Source: Gluconacetobacter tumulicola
Lineage (GTDB): Bacteria > Pseudomonadota > Alphaproteobacteria > Acetobacterales > Acetobacteraceae
Length of the DNA: 64,000 nt
Assembly: GCF_014174215.1 (NCBI RefSeq)
Contig: NZ_JABEQL010000014.1
Location: 1-64,000 of the forward strand
Direction: 5' to 3'
In this document: piece by piece, positions 24,268 through 32,041 of the stretch
Layout of the letters: each line of letters starts with the position of its first letter
Numbering within the stretch: the stretch's first letter is position 1
Notes under the pieces: generated by a model
Databases searched by the model: none
What the model was told of the DNA's origin: nothing
What the model saw: only the letters and a program-made list of their open reading frames with translations
Translations under genes and position numbers: made by a program

Positions 24268-25250
24268 CAGAGCTGCCGACCAACGCCGCCGCCGACCGTG
24301 TGCCGCTGCCCCAGGAGGCGTGGTATGTCGGCGCCGCCAGTTCGCGCCTCACGGAGGCACCGGTCGCGATCGTGATCCACGGGCAGACCATCGTCCTGTT
24401 CCGCGACAGCGAGGGACGCGCACACGCCATGCACGACCGTTGCCCGCATCGCGGCGTCGCCCTGTCGCTCGGTACGGTCTCGGAGGGTCAGATCGCCTGT
24501 GCCTATCATGGCTGGCGGTTCGACGGCACGGGGCGCTGCCGACACATCCCCTCCCTACGCCCCGAACAGCCGGTCAGGACAGTGCCGGTGCGCGCCTATC
24601 CGGCGGCCGAGCGCGACGGCTATGTCTGGGTGTGGACAGGCAAGGGCGAACCGAAAGGACAACCGCTGCCGATCCACGGGTTCGATCGTTATGCCTGGCT
24701 GCAAGGCGCAACGGCGCTGGCCTGTGAAGCGATCATGCCGATCGAGAACAATCTCGATATCTGCCACGCGGCGTTCACCCATCCGCACATGCATCCGCAA
24801 TGGTTCCGCGCACAGGCAGCCGGCTTCCAGCCAACCCGGTACGAACTGGCGACCGATCCGGGAGGATTGACTGTGAGCGCGCCCGGCACGCTGCTGCGCT
24901 TCGACCTGCCCGACCGGGTGACGGTCGGAGGCAGCGAAACCTTCAGGCTCGTCCTTCACCATGTTCCCACCACGCCCGGCCGATGCATCCAGCATTGGTT
25001 GCTGCAACGGGAGCCGACACATGAACAGGCAGCGCCGATCTGGTCCGACAGGGAACCCGAGATACTGGCACAAGACCGCCACGTGCTCGAATCGGCGCAG
25101 CGTGCCTACGCGAATGAAGGAGACGCTTTCGAGCAAAGCGTGGAAGCGGACGCGACGACGCTTGCCGCCCGGCGCTCCATCCGCCTTGCATCGCAAGGGC
25201 GAACGGAAGAGGCATTTTCAGGCAACAGGAGCATATGCGTGCTGAGTTGA
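24264..25250 (+). CDS. Rieske [2Fe-2S] ring-hydroxylating-type oxygenase
   Basis: A 328-residue protein coupled to the previous gene by ATGA. The Rieske centre is complete: C60-P-H62 and C79-x-x-H82 in CPHRG and CAYHGW. The mononuclear iron site is suggested by N163/D165 and H168, H173 in ENNLDICHAAFTH. This is the architecture of single-component oxygenase subunits such as VanA or pheophorbide/chlorophyllide oxygenases, not the alpha subunit of benzoate-type dioxygenases. No reductase gene is adjacent, so electrons must come from elsewhere. With a TipAS-like MerR regulator in the operon, oxidation of a toxic or aromatic compound is plausible but unproven. Confidence 0.88.
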   Translation: MTELPTNAAADRVPLPQEAWYVGAASSRLTEAPVAIVIHGQTIVLFRDSEGRAHAMHDRCPHRGVALSLGTVSEGQIACAYHGWRFDGTGRCRHIPSLRPEQPVRTVPVRAYPAAERDGYVWVWTGKGEPKGQPLPIHGFDRYAWLQGATALACEAIMPIENNLDICHAAFTHPHMHPQWFRAQAAGFQPTRYELATDPGGLTVSAPGTLLRFDLPDRVTVGGSETFRLVLHHVPTTPGRCIQHWLLQREPTHEQAAPIWSDREPEILAQDRHVLESAQRAYANEGDAFEQSVEADATTLAARRSIRLASQGRTEEAFSGNRSICVLS

Positions 25251-25325
25251 GCAAAGCAACCCCGCCGCGCCTCACGGCAACAGCGAGACAGTCCCGAGCC
25301 CCGAAGCGTTCACCCCCGCCCGGCC

Positions 25326-26744
25326 CTACGACGAGGCCCCCTCGGCATACGGGTTGCGCGTGCCGCGCAGCAGCAGCCGGATCGGCGTGCCCGGCAGGTC
25401 GAATTCCTCGCGCAGGCCGTTGACCAGATAACGCTGGTAATCCTCGGGCAGCAGCTCGGCACGGGTGCCGAACAAGATAAAGGTCGGCGGCCGGGCCTTG
25501 GCCTGGGTCATGTAGCGCAGCTTCAGCCGGCGTCCGCTCACCAGCGGCGGGCTGTGCCGCTCCAGCATCATCTCGAACCAGCGGTTCAGCGCACCGGTCG
25601 GAATGCGCTTGTTCCACACCTCATGCGCACGCCTTACCACCGGCAGCAGCTTATGCACGTTCGCACCGGTCAGCGCCGAGAACGACACGACCGGAATCCC
25701 ACGCATCTGCGCCAGCGAAGTCTCGATCCGGTCCGAAATCGCCTGCCGCGTGGCAATCCGGTCCTCGACAGCATCCCACTTGTTCAGCGCCAGCACGCAG
25801 CACCGCCCCTCGCGCTCGATCAGGCGCGCGATCTGCAGATCCTGCTCATGCACGCCCAGCGTGGCATCCAGCGCCAGCACCACCACTTCGGCCATCTTCA
25901 GCGCCTCGATGGTGGCCGAGGTCGACATCTTCTCCAGCCCGTCCTCGACCCGCGCCCGGCGGCGCAGGCCGGCCGTGTCCACAAGCTGGATCGGCCCCTG
26001 CTCGTCATGCAGCAGCACGGTGACGGAATCGCGGGTCAGGCCCGGCTCCGGGCCGGTAATCATCCGCTCCTCGCCCAGCAGGCGGTTCAGCAGGGTCGAT
26101 TTGCCGGCATTGGGCCGGCCGACGATCGCCAGGCGCAGCGGCCCGGGCGGCCGTACGTCCAGCTCTTCCCCGTCCTCGCCATATTCGACGGGCTCCACCG
26201 GCTCCGGCGGCGCCTCGGGCGGCATGCGGTCCGCAATCTCGCCCATCAGCTCCGACAGGCCCTCGCCATGCTCGGCCGAAATCGCCAGCGGCGTCCCGAG
26301 CCCGAGCGCGAACGCCTCCATCGCGGCCGCCGCACCCTGGCGGCCCTCGGCCTTGTTGGCCACCAGCAGCACCGGCCGCCCCTGGCGGCGGATCCAGGCG
26401 GCGAAATGCTCGTCGGCCGGGGTAATACCCGCCCGCGCGTCGATGCAGAACACGACCAGATCCGCCTGCGCCACCGCCGATTCCGACGAGGCCCGCATCC
26501 GCCCGTACAGCGTATCCGGCGCGGCCTCTTCCAGCCCCGCGGTGTCGATCAGCCGCACCCGCCGCCCGCGCACAACGGCCTCGGCTTCCTTGCGGTCGCG
26601 GGTCACGCCCGGCGTGTCGGCCACAAGCGCCTGCCGCCGCCCCACAAGGCGGTTGAACAGCGTCGACTTGCCGACATTCGGACGCCCGGCGATCACGACG
26701 ATCGGCAGGTCATCCCCGGTCGGAACGGAAGGAAGCTTGGCCAA
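25326..26744 (-). CDS. der: Ribosome-assembly GTPase Der (EngA)
   Basis: A double-GTPase essential for 50S assembly. GTPase 1 has GRPNVGKS, DTPGVTRD, DTAGLEE and NKAE; GTPase 2 has GRPNAGKS, GLTRDS, DTAGLRRRARVEDGLEKMS and NKWD. A KH-like C-terminal domain follows (IPTGALNRWFEMMLERHSPP, LKLRYMTQAKARPPTFILFG, YLVNGLREEFDLPGTPIRLLLRGTRNPY). The linker is acidic and proline-rich. TTG 26744, giving MAKLPSVP, is preferred because homologues start close to this point; GTG 26792 is the frame's first start. It lies downstream of bamB on the same strand, as in E. coli. Confidence 0.95.
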   Translation of the reverse strand: MAKLPSVPTGDDLPIVVIAGRPNVGKSTLFNRLVGRRQALVADTPGVTRDRKEAEAVVRGRRVRLIDTAGLEEAAPDTLYGRMRASSESAVAQADLVVFCIDARAGITPADEHFAAWIRRQGRPVLLVANKAEGRQGAAAAMEAFALGLGTPLAISAEHGEGLSELMGEIADRMPPEAPPEPVEPVEYGEDGEELDVRPPGPLRLAIVGRPNAGKSTLLNRLLGEERMITGPEPGLTRDSVTVLLHDEQGPIQLVDTAGLRRRARVEDGLEKMSTSATIEALKMAEVVVLALDATLGVHEQDLQIARLIEREGRCCVLALNKWDAVEDRIATRQAISDRIETSLAQMRGIPVVSFSALTGANVHKLLPVVRRAHEVWNKRIPTGALNRWFEMMLERHSPPLVSGRRLKLRYMTQAKARPPTFILFGTRAELLPEDYQRYLVNGLREEFDLPGTPIRLLLRGTRNPYAEGASS

Positions 26745-26826
26745 GGTAGAGATTATCCCTCGAGCACGATGCGCTCGCCCATGCGGGCGCACCCTGCTCT
26801 CTTATATCGTTTGGGAGACTGATTCA

Positions 26827-26853
26827 CGCTTCGGGTCGCTGCGACCCGAAGCG
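26827..26853 (-). terminator. Perfect 12-bp hairpin between bamB and der
   Basis: CGCTTCGGGTCG (26827-26838) and its exact complement (26842-26853) flank a 3-base loop. The hairpin sits just after the bamB stop and before der on the minus strand. It lacks a T tract, so it may attenuate rather than stop transcription, or stabilise the bamB message 3' end. Confidence 0.6.
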
Positions 26854-26861
26854 ATCAGGTC

Positions 26862-28232
26862 CTAGCTGTAGGCATTCAGCCTGCCGTCGTCGGTCACGAT
26901 CAGCAGCCGGCCATCCACCACGATCGGCGGCACCGTGACAACCCCCGGCAGCTTGCCGACCGTCAGCAATGCCCCGGTCGCGGGGTCGATCGTGACATAG
27001 CCGGTCTCGGGCATGGTACTGACGCAGACCAGCTTGCTCCCGGCCATGATCGGCCCGGTCCAGGTCACGCCGTTCTTCTGCGCGTCGACCCGGCGATAGC
27101 GCCGCAACTGGGTGATCCAGCGCACATGGCCATTCACGCGGTCGACGCAGGCAAGCTGCTGGTCCAGCGACAGCACATACAGCCAGTTATCGATCACCAG
27201 CAGCGTGTCCTGCCCGGCAACGGTCCGCTCCCACAGCCGGCGGCCCGACCGCAGGTCGATCGCAACCAGGACCGAGCCGGCACTGATGGCATAGACGGCC
27301 TGGTCCACGATCACCGGCATCCCGCGCACGCAGGAGAAATCGACCGTCGAATCCTGGCCGTTGGTGCTGCCCAGCGTGTCGCTCCACACCACCTCGCCAC
27401 TGGCCGCCCGCAGCGCGACCAGATCGCCCGACCCGAACCCGGCCACCACCACATCCCCCGCCACGGCGGGCGCGGGCTGGCCGAAGATCACGGTCACGGC
27501 CTCGGTGGCGGTATAGGTCCACAGCACGCGCCCCGTCGCCGCGTCCAGCGCCAGCAGCCGCTCGTCGATGGTGCCGAAGAACATCCTGCCATCCACCACC
27601 GTCGGTGCCGAGCGGCCCGGCGTCTGGGTGTCGACCCGCCACTTCACCTTGCCGGTCGCGGCTTCCACCGCCAGGGCCTGCCCCACGCCGTCGACGATAT
27701 ACAGCGTGTCGCCGGCGATGCTGAACCCGCCGCCGAGATTGCTGGAGCGCATCTTCTTCGGCTTGGGCGTGAAGTGCCACAGTTCGCGCATGCGCGGCCA
27801 TTCATAGGCCCGGATCACCCCCTGCGCGTCACCGACGAAGATCCGGCCACCTGCCACGATCGGCGTCGCCTGCAACACGCCGCGCCCGCTATCGCCCAGC
27901 GCGGCGTAGGACAGCAGCTCGGGCTCCGACACGCCGGCACCGATCCCGTGCGACCATTCGCGCCGCATCTGGCCGCCCCAGGCCATGTTGACCCCGCCAT
28001 GGGTCGGCACGCGCCCCGGCTGCAGCCACTCGCCGATCGCGGTCTCGGCGGGCAGCGCGATCGGCGCCTTGTCGTCAGGATCGACCATCAGGCCGGCACC
28101 CGTCGACAGCACGTCGACACGCTTGCCCGCCAGCAACGGCTTTTCGTCATCATCGAACAGGCTGCATCCGGCCAGGACCGGCACCATCGCACCACCCAGG
28201 AGCGCATGCCGGCGGGTCAGAACTTTGTTCAT
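26862..28232 (-). CDS. bamB: Outer-membrane assembly lipoprotein BamB (PQQ-like beta-propeller)
   Basis: A 456-residue lipoprotein: signal MNKVLTRRHALLGGAMVPV with lipobox VLAGC at about residue 22. The rest forms WD/PQQ-like blades, each with the AxDxxTGxxxW signature: ALAVEAATGKVKWRV, LLALDAATGRVLWTY, LVALRAASGEVVWSD, LVAIDLRSGRRLWER, YVTIDPATGALL. BamB supports BamA in inserting beta-barrel proteins into the outer membrane. It lacks PQQ-dehydrogenase catalytic motifs. It is 87 bp downstream of the YfgM-like gene, with der after it, the same order as in E. coli yfgM-bamB-der. Confidence 0.92.
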   Translation of the reverse strand: MNKVLTRRHALLGGAMVPVLAGCSLFDDDEKPLLAGKRVDVLSTGAGLMVDPDDKAPIALPAETAIGEWLQPGRVPTHGGVNMAWGGQMRREWSHGIGAGVSEPELLSYAALGDSGRGVLQATPIVAGGRIFVGDAQGVIRAYEWPRMRELWHFTPKPKKMRSSNLGGGFSIAGDTLYIVDGVGQALAVEAATGKVKWRVDTQTPGRSAPTVVDGRMFFGTIDERLLALDAATGRVLWTYTATEAVTVIFGQPAPAVAGDVVVAGFGSGDLVALRAASGEVVWSDTLGSTNGQDSTVDFSCVRGMPVIVDQAVYAISAGSVLVAIDLRSGRRLWERTVAGQDTLLVIDNWLYVLSLDQQLACVDRVNGHVRWITQLRRYRRVDAQKNGVTWTGPIMAGSKLVCVSTMPETGYVTIDPATGALLTVGKLPGVVTVPPIVVDGRLLIVTDDGRLNAYS

Positions 28233-28319
28233 GGAAATCCTGCGCTACGAAAGGAAAAACGGGGCCATTTCGGTTTCTGTACGCCCGACGGCACGAAAAC
28301 ACTGTCCGCCCGGCACGGC

Positions 28320-29009
28320 CTAGGACGGCGTGGCATTCAGGGTCTGGAGCATGCCGCCGGCCCGGCTGCGCAGCGCCTCCGGCACGTCGATCTGCGTCGT
28401 CAGCTGCCCCAGCCGCCGGCGCGCATCGGCCAGATGCCCCTGGCGCAGGTCCAGCATCGCCTCGCATTCCTCCGCCAGCCCGCGCCACGGCTTGCCCGCG
28501 CCATCCAGCGTGGCCAGGCGCGAGCGCAGCACCGCCGGATCGCCATCGTCGATCTGGTGCTGCACCCACAGCAGGCTGGCCAGCCCGCGCAGCAGCGCAT
28601 CGGCGCCCTGATCGTCCGCCACCTGGCTCCACAGCGCCAGCGCACCCTTGCTATCGCCGCTCGAGGCCAGCAGCGCCGCGCGCTCCAGCCGCGAGAGCGT
28701 CCGCAATCCGGAGGGCACACCGTCCAGCGTCGCCAGACGCGCCAGCGCGTCCTTCTGCTGGGGGGTCAGCGCACTGGTCTCGCCGGGGGCGATATGGCTG
28801 GTATCGGCCGCGCGCAGCGCCGTGAAATAGGTCGTGCCCCAGGCCTGCGCGGCCTGTCGCCCGCGCCAGGCATGATATTGCCAGCCCCCCACGCCGACAG
28901 CAGCCACCGCCGCCACCGCCACCGCCGCGCCGACATAGCGCCGGGCCATCAGCCGCAGACGCTCCATGCGCATGTCGTCGTCGACTTCCCTGAAGATGTC
29001 GTCAGCCAC
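28320..29009 (-). CDS. YfgM-like tetratricopeptide membrane-anchored protein
   Basis: A 229-residue protein with a short cytoplasmic N-terminus (MADDIFREVDDDMRMERLRL), one transmembrane helix at about residues 25-44, and a periplasmic helical-repeat part (YFTALRAADTS, LERAALLASSGDSKGALALWSQV, EECEAMLDLRQGHLADARRRLGQL). In E. coli YfgM joins the SecYEG-PpiD chaperone network and lies just before bamB and der, as here. The DDIFREV start is typical of alphaproteobacterial members of this tetratricopeptide-like family. Confidence 0.85.
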   Translation of the reverse strand: MADDIFREVDDDMRMERLRLMARRYVGAAVAVAAVAAVGVGGWQYHAWRGRQAAQAWGTTYFTALRAADTSHIAPGETSALTPQQKDALARLATLDGVPSGLRTLSRLERAALLASSGDSKGALALWSQVADDQGADALLRGLASLLWVQHQIDDGDPAVLRSRLATLDGAGKPWRGLAEECEAMLDLRQGHLADARRRLGQLTTQIDVPEALRSRAGGMLQTLNATPS

Positions 29010-29149
29010 GTCTCAACCGCTCTCCGCATCCAGCCGCGACGGGCCCGGGCCCGTCATTCCAAGGGCGGACCATAGCCGTCCCGGCGCACGCGGGCAACAA
29101 ACCCGCATGTGCCGTCCCAGAGCGACCGGGGGAGCACCCCGGCGCGCGT

Positions 29150-29539
29150 TCAGTGGCGCGAGAAACGCGCGGCCCCGGCCTTGAGGTCGGCGGTCAGCCG
29201 CGCGAAATGGCCGGCAATCCGCTGCTGCACGGCCACGCCGGCCTGATGGACCTGATCGATGCGGGCCTTGGCCTGGGCACTGATCGTATTCTCATCGCGC
29301 GCGGCGGCACCGGCGACGCAGGCATTATAGGCCCGCGCGGCCTTTTCATACGCCGTCGCGGCATCGACGCTGGCATTGTAGCGCGCGACGCTGCTGGAAT
29401 CGACCGTGGGCGCGGCCGGCTCCTTTCCACAGGCGGGCGCGGACCACGTCACTTCCGCCGCGCGGGCAACCGTTACCCCCCCGGTCAGGGACAGGGCGGC
29501 GGCACAGGCCAGAAACCGGCCCGAGATCATGGCACCCAA
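29150..29539 (-). CDS. Small exported hypothetical protein
   Basis: About 129 residues with a clear signal peptide (ISGRFLACAAALSLTGGVTVARA, cleavage after ARA). The mature part has two cysteines (APACGKEP and YNACVAG) that could form a disulfide, and helical segments (VARYNASVDAATAYEKAARAYNACV, ISAQAKARIDQVHQAGVAVQQRI). TTG 29539 has AAGGA seven bases upstream; ATG 29530 in the same frame is the alternative. Function is unknown. It stands alone between the YfgM-like gene and dihydroorotase. Confidence 0.75.
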   Translation of the reverse strand: MGAMISGRFLACAAALSLTGGVTVARAAEVTWSAPACGKEPAAPTVDSSSVARYNASVDAATAYEKAARAYNACVAGAAARDENTISAQAKARIDQVHQAGVAVQQRIAGHFARLTADLKAGAARFSRH

Positions 29540-29622
29540 GAGACATCCTTCCTTGCTACGGTCCCGCCGTCACGATGACGGAGATCGCGGACGATGCCGC
29601 CTATGCCGACAAAATGTCGAAA

Positions 29623-30942
29623 TCAGGGCGCAAAGCAAGCCAGCCGGCCGGCCGGTTCACCCAGGATCGTATCCTCGCGCATCACCGCCCGCCCACGCAC
29701 GATGGTCGCCATCGGCCAGCCCGTCACCGCCATGCCGTCAAACGGCGTCCAGCCGGCCGGGGTGGCGATCCAGTCATTAGTGATCCGCCGCTTCGCCGCC
29801 ATGTCGACCAGCGTGAAATCGGCGTCATAGCCCATGGCGATCCGCCCCTTGGCCTGCAGGCCATAGACCCGTGCGGGCCCGGCGGCCATCAGGTCCACCA
29901 TCCGGCCCAGCGACAGGCGCCCGGCATTCACATGGTCCAGCATCACCGGCACCAGCGTCTGCACGCCCGTCAGCCCGGCGGGGGTGGCGGGCCAGGGCTT
30001 GGCCTTGGCCGCCAGCGAATGCGGCGCGTGGTCCGAGCCGATCGTGTCCACCATGCCGTTGCGCACCGCCTCCCACGAGGCCTCGTAATGCCGCCGGTCG
30101 CGGATCGGCGGGTTCATCACCGCCAGCGCCCCCAGCGTCTCGTAGCAGTCCGGCGCCACCTGGGTCAGATGGTTCACCAGTACCTCGACGGTGGCGACAT
30201 CCCGATGCGCCGCCAGCCAGTCCAGTTCCTCGGCGGTCGAGGTATGCAGGATATGCACCGGCCGCCGCGCCCGCCGTGCCAGCCCCACGATCCGCCGCGT
30301 GCCCAGGAACGCGCATTCCTCGTCGCGCCAGAACGGGTGCCTGTCGTAGGACATCCCCTCGGTCAGCAGCTTCCTGCGGTCCTGCAGCCGATATTCGTCC
30401 TCGGAATGGAAGGCCACGCGCCGGTGCCCATGCTCCAACACCTGGCGGATGCCCTCATCATCCTCGATCATCAGGTCGCCGGTCGAAGACCCGGCAAAGA
30501 CCTTGATCGCGCACACACCGTCAAACTGCTCATATTCGCCCAGCCGCGGCGTATTGCCCCGCGTGGCGCCGACATACATCGCAAAATCGACCCAGCTCTC
30601 GCGTGAGGCATATTCCTGCTTCCAGCGCAGCATGTCGCCATCGACGATCGAGGGCGTGGTGTTGGGCATGTCGAACACGGTCGTCACCCCACCCAGCGCC
30701 GCCGCCCGCGTACCGGTCGGAATGCTCTCCACAGCGGCATCGCCCGGATCGCGCAGATGCACATGCGGGTCGATCAGCCCCGGCAGCACATGCAGCCCCG
30801 CGGCATCGATCACCTCGTCCGCCTCGCCCGCCACACCCACCGACAGGCTGGCAATCCGCCCCGCCCGCACGCCGATATCGGCCCGCGCCTCGCCCCACGG
30901 CAGAACGCAAATCCCGTTCCGGATGATCAGGTCGTAATGCAT
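29623..30942 (-). CDS. pyrC: Dihydroorotase
   Basis: A 439-residue amidohydrolase closing carbamoyl-aspartate to dihydroorotate in pyrimidine synthesis. Metal and substrate motifs are DPHVHLRDPG, the carboxylated Lys in CAIKVFAGSSTGDL, a His in VAFHSED, HILHTSTAEE and the final Asp in IGSDHAPH. It belongs to the class I/allantoinase-like type with about 440 residues. Start ATG 30942 has GAGGG upstream. It is monocistronic here. Allantoinase is a possible alternative for this subgroup, but the NPPIRD and SDHAPHS context favours dihydroorotase. Confidence 0.88.
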   Translation of the reverse strand: MHYDLIIRNGICVLPWGEARADIGVRAGRIASLSVGVAGEADEVIDAAGLHVLPGLIDPHVHLRDPGDAAVESIPTGTRAAALGGVTTVFDMPNTTPSIVDGDMLRWKQEYASRESWVDFAMYVGATRGNTPRLGEYEQFDGVCAIKVFAGSSTGDLMIEDDEGIRQVLEHGHRRVAFHSEDEYRLQDRRKLLTEGMSYDRHPFWRDEECAFLGTRRIVGLARRARRPVHILHTSTAEELDWLAAHRDVATVEVLVNHLTQVAPDCYETLGALAVMNPPIRDRRHYEASWEAVRNGMVDTIGSDHAPHSLAAKAKPWPATPAGLTGVQTLVPVMLDHVNAGRLSLGRMVDLMAAGPARVYGLQAKGRIAMGYDADFTLVDMAAKRRITNDWIATPAGWTPFDGMAVTGWPMATIVRGRAVMREDTILGEPAGRLACFAP

Positions 30943-31117
30943 CAGTCCCTCGCAGCCTGTCGTTCCCCGCGACGTAATCCTTTCAGCCCACACGCGGCAA
31001 GACCGCACGATGGTCCCCGGCCCGGATCGCCTGCCGATATGAAGTCCGGGAACGAGTGTGCTACGGAAACCGTCCTGCGAACACGAATACACCGAATAGG
31101 CTGAAAGACGACTGCGT

Positions 31118-32041
31118 ATGTCCCGCGACCACGACCTGGATCCTCAGTTGCTTCGGTCTTTCCTGGCTGTAGCGGACACGCTCCACTTCACGACGGCGGC
31201 TCATATGCGTGGGGTCAGCCAGTCCACGATCAGCCAGCACATCAACAGGCTGGAAAAGATCCTCGGCCGCTCCCTTCTGGAGCGGAGCACCAAGGACACG
31301 AGGTTGACCGAGGACGGGCAGATACTCGTTCCCCATGCCAAGCAGATCCTCGCCGCATGCGAGGCCGCATTTGACGAGTTCGAGCCGGACTTCCTCTCGG
31401 GCCATATCCGCTTCGGGGTATCGGACGACCTGGTCCTGTCCCACCTGCCCGAAGTCCTGCGGGAATTCCGCACCATGTATCCAAGCGTCCATGTCTCCAT
31501 GGTCGTCGGGCTGAGTTCGGAACTGAACAGCCGCCTGCAATCCGGGGAGCTGGATGTCGCCTGCACAAAGCGCTTCCTGCCGTCGAGCGAGGTGTTCGAG
31601 GGAGAATGCGTGCTGTGGCGCGAACGGCTGCGGTGGCTGGGCGCCAGAGGGTTCAGCCTGCAGGCGGGAAAGCCCGTGCCGCTGGTGGCGTACGAGAAGG
31701 AAAGCCTGAACCGCCGCCGGACGATCGAGGCGCTGAACCAGGCGGGCCTGGCCTGGCAGCTCTCCTTCGTCAGTGACCATCTCAGTGCGCTGATAGCCGG
31801 CGTCAGGGCCGGCTACGGGGTCTTCATGCAGTCCGCGCTGCTGATCGACGACAGCATCGTTCCGGTGGAAGCGGCAGAGCTGCCACCGCTTCCGGACATG
31901 GAGTTCCTTCTGGTGCCCGGGCGCTCGACGCGGGCGGTCAAGGCCCTGATGCGCACGCTGGTGGAAAATGTTTCGCGGGTTGCGCCGCACGGGGGCGAGA
32001 TCCCGGCGACGCTTGCCGCTCCTCAGCGGGCGACGGCATAG
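31118..32041 (+). CDS. LysR-family transcriptional regulator
   Basis: A 307-residue regulator. The HTH is at residues 10-65 (LLRSFLAVADTLHFTTAAHMRGVSQSTISQHINRLEKILG), followed by the type 2 periplasmic-binding-like effector domain (IRFGVSDDLVLSHLPEVLREFRTMYP). The 3' end overlaps the convergent gamma-glutamyltransferase-like gene by 19 bp, so the two transcripts are antisense to each other at their ends. The likely target is the receptor/transporter/GGT operon, although its promoter is more than 5 kb away at the far end. Confidence 0.9.
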   Translation: MSRDHDLDPQLLRSFLAVADTLHFTTAAHMRGVSQSTISQHINRLEKILGRSLLERSTKDTRLTEDGQILVPHAKQILAACEAAFDEFEPDFLSGHIRFGVSDDLVLSHLPEVLREFRTMYPSVHVSMVVGLSSELNSRLQSGELDVACTKRFLPSSEVFEGECVLWRERLRWLGARGFSLQAGKPVPLVAYEKESLNRRRTIEALNQAGLAWQLSFVSDHLSALIAGVRAGYGVFMQSALLIDDSIVPVEAAELPPLPDMEFLLVPGRSTRAVKALMRTLVENVSRVAPHGGEIPATLAAPQRATA

